Positions 9,013-12,529 of a stretch of 12,529 bases of DNA are shown here, in pieces; within the stretch, counting starts at the first letter, position 1, and the number at the start of each line of letters is the position of its first letter. The DNA comes from Melioribacter sp. Lineage in GTDB: Bacteria > Bacteroidota > Ignavibacteria > Ignavibacteriales > Melioribacteraceae. The notes below the pieces were generated by a model, which had not been told where the DNA came from, ran no database searches, and was given only the letters and a program-made list of their open reading frames with translations. Made by a program: the position numbers and the translations under genes. The stretch is taken from contig JAENZU010000054.1 of NCBI GenBank assembly GCA_016841125.1, positions 1 through 12,529 on the forward strand, written 5' to 3'.

Positions 9013-9031
9013 AATTCTTTTCAAGACTAAA

Positions 9032-9060
9032 AATATTTTCTAATAATGAGGTCGTTTCAA
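9032..9060 (-). promoter_or_regulatory. Possible promoter for the propeller-phosphatase genes
   Basis: On the minus strand TTGAAA (9055-9060) is followed after 17 bases by AATATT (9032-9037), five of six and four of six matches to the sigma-70 -35 and -10 boxes. It would start transcription roughly 20-25 bases before the GTG at 9002. The -35 lies in the end of the repeat element next door. Bacteroidota-type promoters differ from this consensus, so this is only a candidate. Confidence 0.25.
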
Positions 9061-9199
9061 AAATCAAAAAAGCAAAGTTGTCATTCCCAACCTGATTTGC
9101 ATCGGGATAAACTCCAGTGGGAATCTATCTTGTTTTCAGTGTTTTGGATTCCCGTTTTCACGGGAATGACATATAAATTTCGACTTATTAGACAACCTC
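9048..9199. mobile_element. MITE-like nested palindromic repeat element
   Basis: Non-coding element of about 152 bp filling most of the gap 9015-9213. The outer ends form an imperfect inverted repeat: GAGGTCGTTTCAAAAAT on the plus strand from 9048, against GAGGTTGTCTAATAAGT on the minus strand from 9199 (12 of 17 match). Inside, GTCATTCCC (9080-9088) is a perfect inverse of GGGAATGAC (9162-9170), and GGGAATC (9119-9125) of GATTCCC (9147-9153). A tight hairpin ATTCCCG/CGGGAAT occupies 9148-9167. No ORF and no clear target-site duplication were seen. It resembles dispersed palindromic repeats with CATTCCC/GGGAATG arms found in many genomes. Other copies cannot be checked here. Confidence 0.5.
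9148..9167. repeat. GC-rich hairpin inside the repeat element
   Basis: A perfect seven-pair stem ATTCCCG/CGGGAAT closes a six-base loop. It lies about 50 bases past the stop of the response-regulator phosphatase gene. No U run follows in either direction, so it is not a standard intrinsic terminator, though it could slow polymerase or stabilise the 3' end of the upstream message. Confidence 0.6.
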
Positions 9200-9213
9200 G
9201 TTCGTGAACTGTT

Positions 9214-10365
9214 TTAACTAACTTTTATTACAATAAAAGTGATATCATCAATTGGGTCGTTACCGCCAGCCCAATTCAGAGTGAGTGACTTCAATGCGTC
9301 CATTATATCGCTAGTTGAATTTTCTGCAATTTTAAGCAACTCGTTTTTCACTCTCTCGTAACCGAACATTTCTTTTTTTTCATTAAATAATTCCGGCAAG
9401 CCGTCGCTTAAAATTAATATCAGGTCGCCGGAGCTAATTTCGAATTCGGTTTTTTCAAAAATAGAATCCGATATTGCACCTAACGGCATTCCTTGTGTTT
9501 CATACTCGACAACGGAATTTTTTGATTTTTTGTAAACGAATATCGGAGGCATGCCGGCATTTATAAACTCCACTTTGGAATTTGAAAATTTAAGCATTGC
9601 AAATGCCATCATCATTCTGCCGAGGTTTAATGCTTTAATAGTTTTGTTCGAAACCTCAAAAAAATCTGTAATTTCCATCTCGGAGGAATCGGAAATAAAT
9701 AGCGCCTTCATTATTGAAACCATGATACCCGCTTTCATTCCGTGCCCTGTTGCATCACCGACCGCAACATTTAAAGAAGCGTCTCCGTTTTGCGAGAAGT
9801 CATAGTAGTCGCCTCCTACTTCACTAGCAGTAGTCATGTGAACTTCAATATTAAGTTTCTCAAATTGAGGGATATCCTTTGGCAGCATGGACAATTGAAG
9901 GGCTCTGGCTTCTTCTAATTCTTTCCGAACGGCAATTAATTCTTCGCGTGCCAGCAAAGCTTTTTTAAATGCCGCAAGATTGTCGAGTGCCTTTTTAATT
10001 GTTATTTCCAGATCTTTCAAATCGATTGGCTTCACTACAAAATCGAATGCGCCGCCGTTCATTGCTGTACGGATATTCAATATGTCTCCGTAAGCAGAAA
10101 CAATAACGGAATGAAGAAGAGGGTTATTCATTTCCTTAATTTTGGATAGAAGAGTAAGCCCATCCATTTCCGGCATATTTATATCGGTTAATACAAGCTC
10201 AATTTCTTTATCTTTATTAAGCTTATCTAGTGCCTGCACTCCGTTGTTTGCAAATTCAAATTTGTATCGATTATCTTTAATTTCTTTTCTGAATTTTTGA
10301 TTGATCAACATTTCGAGATCAGGCTCGTCATCTACTACAAGTATTTTAGGGATATTAACAGTCAT
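9214..10365 (-). CDS. Response regulator with PP2C/RsbU-type serine phosphatase output
   Basis: A soluble protein of 383 residues that ties a phosphorelay to protein dephosphorylation. The receiver domain (about 6-125) has the acidic pair D12/D13, phospho-acceptor D61 in LVLTDINMPEMDG, S90 and K112 (VVKPID). A helical linker (about 128-162) ends in LEEARALQLSMLP, then comes the PP2C domain (about 170-383) with metal ligands in GGDYYDF (D186, D189), GDATGHG (D204), SDGLPEL (D321) and PIDDIT (D373, D374). It is the RsbU-like architecture in which phosphorylation of the receiver controls phosphatase activity, usually on an anti-sigma antagonist. The ATG lies six bases after the kinase stop codon with no strong Shine-Dalgarno, so translation is probably coupled. 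The catalytic domain closely resembles those of the two downstream membrane phosphatases. Confidence 0.95.
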   Translation of the reverse strand: MTVNIPKILVVDDEPDLEMLINQKFRKEIKDNRYKFEFANNGVQALDKLNKDKEIELVLTDINMPEMDGLTLLSKIKEMNNPLLHSVIVSAYGDILNIRTAMNGGAFDFVVKPIDLKDLEITIKKALDNLAAFKKALLAREELIAVRKELEEARALQLSMLPKDIPQFEKLNIEVHMTTASEVGGDYYDFSQNGDASLNVAVGDATGHGMKAGIMVSIMKALFISDSSEMEITDFFEVSNKTIKALNLGRMMMAFAMLKFSNSKVEFINAGMPPIFVYKKSKNSVVEYETQGMPLGAISDSIFEKTEFEISSGDLILILSDGLPELFNEKKEMFGYERVKNELLKIAENSTSDIMDALKSLTLNWAGGNDPIDDITFIVIKVS

Positions 10366-10371
10366 AATTTT

Positions 10372-12529
10372 TTATTTATTTTTAGGAAGTTTGATTATAA
10401 ATTCTGTGTACTCACCCTCTTCGGATTCGAATAAAAGTTCCCCGTGATGCTCTCTTACAACTATGTCGTAACTGATCGAAAGACCGAGTCCGGTACCTTT
10501 ACCCGAGGGTTTAGTTGTAAAAAATGGAGTGAATAAATTCTCTCTTATTTTTTCGGGAATACCGCTGCCATTATCTTTTATGCTGATCTCAATGTGTTTG
10601 GAAGATTCTGAAGTTTTAACCATTATCTTCGCAGGTTCCTCGGTTTGCAGTTCCTTCTTTTTTCTGTGTGCTTCATAACAGCCGTTGGTAAGAATGTTTA
10701 AAAATACGCGACTGATATCCTGAGGAATTACTTTTATGTCACTTAGATTTTTATCGTAATCCCTTTCAATCTTGATATTAAAAGTATTATCCTGTGCTCG
10801 CATTCCGTGGTAAACAAGATTAAGATCTTCATCCAGCATTGCATTTAAATCGGTTGATTGCTTATCTCCCGTTTTGCCTCTTGAATGCTGCAGCATGCTG
10901 TGGACAATGCTGTCGGCTCTTTTACCGTGTTCCTTAATTTTCTCTGCGTTTTGCTTCAATGTTTTCAATATGTCATTCAATTCATCAAGCGTGTCCTCTT
11001 CAAATTTATCGCTGAATTTTTCAAACTCCTCTTTTAACTCATCAACTAAGCCAACCGATAGTTCGGAAAAATTATTCACAAAGTTTAAGGGGTTCTTAAT
11101 TTCGTGGGCAATACCTGCTGTTAGTTGACCCAAAGAAGCTAGCTTTTCCTGTGCAACAAGCTGATCCTGCGTGGCTTTTAAGTTTTCTAAAGTTTTATTC
11201 AGCTCCTCGTAAGCGTTAGCGTTGTTAATGGCAATTCCCACATGTGCGGCAATTGTACTCAACAGCCTCAAGTCATCAGCATTAAAAAGATTTTCCCTCT
11301 CCGTACTTTGTACACTTAGAACGCCAATAATTTCTTCCCCAACCGGAATTGGAACTCCGAGATATGAAGCCGATGCTTTTCCTATTCGCTCAACACCTAA
11401 TTCCTCCGTTTTCTTATCAGCCTCCTTATTAATTAATAGCGGATCCTTTTTCAGAATAATATGAGATGTTAATCCGTCTCCTAATTTAAGCGGCGGGTAT
11501 TCGTCGCCGTAACCATAAGGAAAATTTATAATTTGAGTTTCTTTATCCAGCAAAGCTACATAAACAATATTTGCGTTAAACAAGTCGCGGACTTTATCAC
11601 CAACAAGGTTTATCAGTTTATCAATTTCAAGATGACCCACAATAGCTTGACTAATACTGTTCACGGTGCTCAGCTCTGCAGTTCGTTTCTTGCTTTCATC
11701 AAGCAGACGAAGTGTTTCATTAAATAGTCTCGCATTTTCAAGTGCAACACTCATGCTGTTTGCAACTGTGGTAAGCAAACGAATATCAGATTCAGTGAAA
11801 GCATCTTCTTCATCGTAATTTTCAATAAGTATCAATCCTTTTGCTTCACTGCCCAGCATTATCGGAACCATTATCAAAGACTTACTTCTATCGGTTCCCG
11901 GAATTGTAACTTGACCCTTAATCCCCAGTTTCCTGGCTTCTTCATCAGTATTATTTTTAAGCAGCAGCATTTTACCGGTTGATAGCACGTGCTTAGAAAA
12001 TGGTGTCGGTTTCATCGAATCAATATGAAGTCTTTCCCCATGTTCGTATTCATAAGGGAAATGAAGGATATTGGTTTCTTTATCGTACAGCCTTATTCCA
12101 AGATCCTGGAACCCGAGGGCTTCTCTAAATTTATCCCCAACAAGATCAATTATTGCCTCGAACTCCATCTCCATCACCAATCCTTCCTGAATTGTATTGA
12201 GAATTGAGAGTTCAACATTTCGCTGCTGAGTTTCGTTTAATAATCGTTTCGTTTCTTCAAATAATCTGGCATTCTCAAGCGCAACGCCCATATTTGAAGC
12301 GAGTGTCATTAAAAGTCTTACATCTTTCTTATCATATAAATGCTGTCTGTCTAAATCCTGCACGGTAATTACACCTGTAACCAGCCGATTATGAATTATA
12401 GGAACCCCCATAAATGATTCGGGCATATCACCGGCAACGGTACCTTCACCGCTGTGTTTTATCATCTCTTCACTTGTTCCGAATATGAGAGGGCTTTTCT
12501 TTTCAATTATTTCTTTTCTATCAGGATCA
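10372..12529 (-). CDS. Multi-GAF sensor histidine kinase (N-terminus outside window)
   Basis: A cytoplasmic sensor kinase whose 5' end lies past the right edge. The frame is open through 12529; the ATG at 12465 falls inside a GAF domain and is not the start. Numbering from that ATG: the end of a GAF domain (to about 72), a second GAF (about 86-252) and a third (about 265-420). A dimerisation/phospho-acceptor helix carries H454 in GIAHEIKNPLNF, and an ATPase domain shows an N-box (N590, N594), DNGSGIP (631-637), TPFFTTK and GKGTGLGLS. Helical linkers of similar sequence (ALENARLFxETxRLL) separate the GAF units. No membrane segment or receiver domain is visible. GAF domains commonly bind small molecules or respond to redox state; the ligand here is unknown. 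The likely phosphorylation target is D61 of the adjacent response-regulator phosphatase, encoded six bases downstream. Confidence 0.95.
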   Translation of the reverse strand, partial: DPDRKEIIEKKSPLIFGTSEEMIKHSGEGTVAGDMPESFMGVPIIHNRLVTGVITVQDLDRQHLYDKKDVRLLMTLASNMGVALENARLFEETKRLLNETQQRNVELSILNTIQEGLVMEMEFEAIIDLVGDKFREALGFQDLGIRLYDKETNILHFPYEYEHGERLHIDSMKPTPFSKHVLSTGKMLLLKNNTDEEARKLGIKGQVTIPGTDRSKSLIMVPIMLGSEAKGLILIENYDEEDAFTESDIRLLTTVANSMSVALENARLFNETLRLLDESKKRTAELSTVNSISQAIVGHLEIDKLINLVGDKVRDLFNANIVYVALLDKETQIINFPYGYGDEYPPLKLGDGLTSHIILKKDPLLINKEADKKTEELGVERIGKASASYLGVPIPVGEEIIGVLSVQSTERENLFNADDLRLLSTIAAHVGIAINNANAYEELNKTLENLKATQDQLVAQEKLASLGQLTAGIAHEIKNPLNFVNNFSELSVGLVDELKEEFEKFSDKFEEDTLDELNDILKTLKQNAEKIKEHGKRADSIVHSMLQHSRGKTGDKQSTDLNAMLDEDLNLVYHGMRAQDNTFNIKIERDYDKNLSDIKVIPQDISRVFLNILTNGCYEAHRKKKELQTEEPAKIMVKTSESSKHIEISIKDNGSGIPEKIRENLFTPFFTTKPSGKGTGLGLSISYDIVVREHHGELLFESEEGEYTEFIIKLPKNK

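Noticed and set aside
1269..9014. Regularly spaced W-I-G-T repeats as a DNA repeat array or CRISPR
   Set aside because: They are degenerate at DNA level, spaced about 120-150 bases, and correspond to protein propeller blades.
9147..9170. Intrinsic terminator after the response-regulator gene
   Set aside because: The hairpin is good but no U run follows on either strand. It is better explained as part of the palindromic repeat element.
9551..9805. Plus-strand open frame of 84 codons, and similar ones at 3954-4163, 5443-5634, 8080-8271, 10874-11128, 11222-11464, 11533-11727 and 11989-12207
   Set aside because: All lie antisense inside well-supported genes, have no recognisable domain and no convincing ribosome site. 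They are shadows of the minus-strand genes.
12463..12465. ATG as the start of the histidine kinase
   Set aside because: The frame stays open upstream to the window edge and encodes GAF-like sequence, so this is an internal methionine of a truncated gene.

Overview
This AT-rich window holds five genes, all on the minus strand, and is devoted to signal transduction. Bacteroidota-type signal peptides ending in GQ or AQ, two-component-regulator propellers followed by a Y_Y_Y domain and a PPWW-x-TTWAYIGYGL membrane entry, and GAF-histidine kinases with a GIAHEIKNPLNFVNNF box point to the Bacteroidota/Ignavibacteriota (FCB) group. An Ignavibacteria-like organism is my best guess. This is an inference from protein style, not a database result.

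Reading in the direction of transcription (right to left): (1) 12529-10372, a soluble multi-GAF histidine kinase whose N-terminus lies beyond the window; (2) 10365-9214, six bases later, a response regulator with a PP2C/RsbU-type serine phosphatase output, almost certainly its partner; (3) a 199-bp gap carrying a MITE-like nested palindromic element (about 9048-9199); (4) 9002-5181 and (5) 5102-1269, two collinear giant paralogues with signal peptide, fourteen propeller blades, Y_Y_Y domain, one membrane helix, coiled coil and PP2C phosphatase; (6) 1241-1, the start of a third propeller sensor that opens with TTG and runs off the left edge.

The theme is convergence on one output. Three phosphatases share nearly the same catalytic module and the same linker (E-A-R-x-L-Q-L-S-M-L-P). 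One is fed by a cytoplasmic kinase and two directly by periplasmic propellers. In the RsbU/SpoIIE family such enzymes dephosphorylate an anti-sigma-antagonist (STAS) protein. No STAS or RsbW-like gene is in the window, so the target is unknown.

The most unusual features are the coupling of a hybrid-two-component-type sensor front end directly to a phosphatase instead of a kinase, and an unassigned domain of about 170 residues inserted inside the second propeller of both paralogues. No RNA genes, CRISPR arrays or transposase genes were seen. No gene-free stretch exceeds 300 bases.
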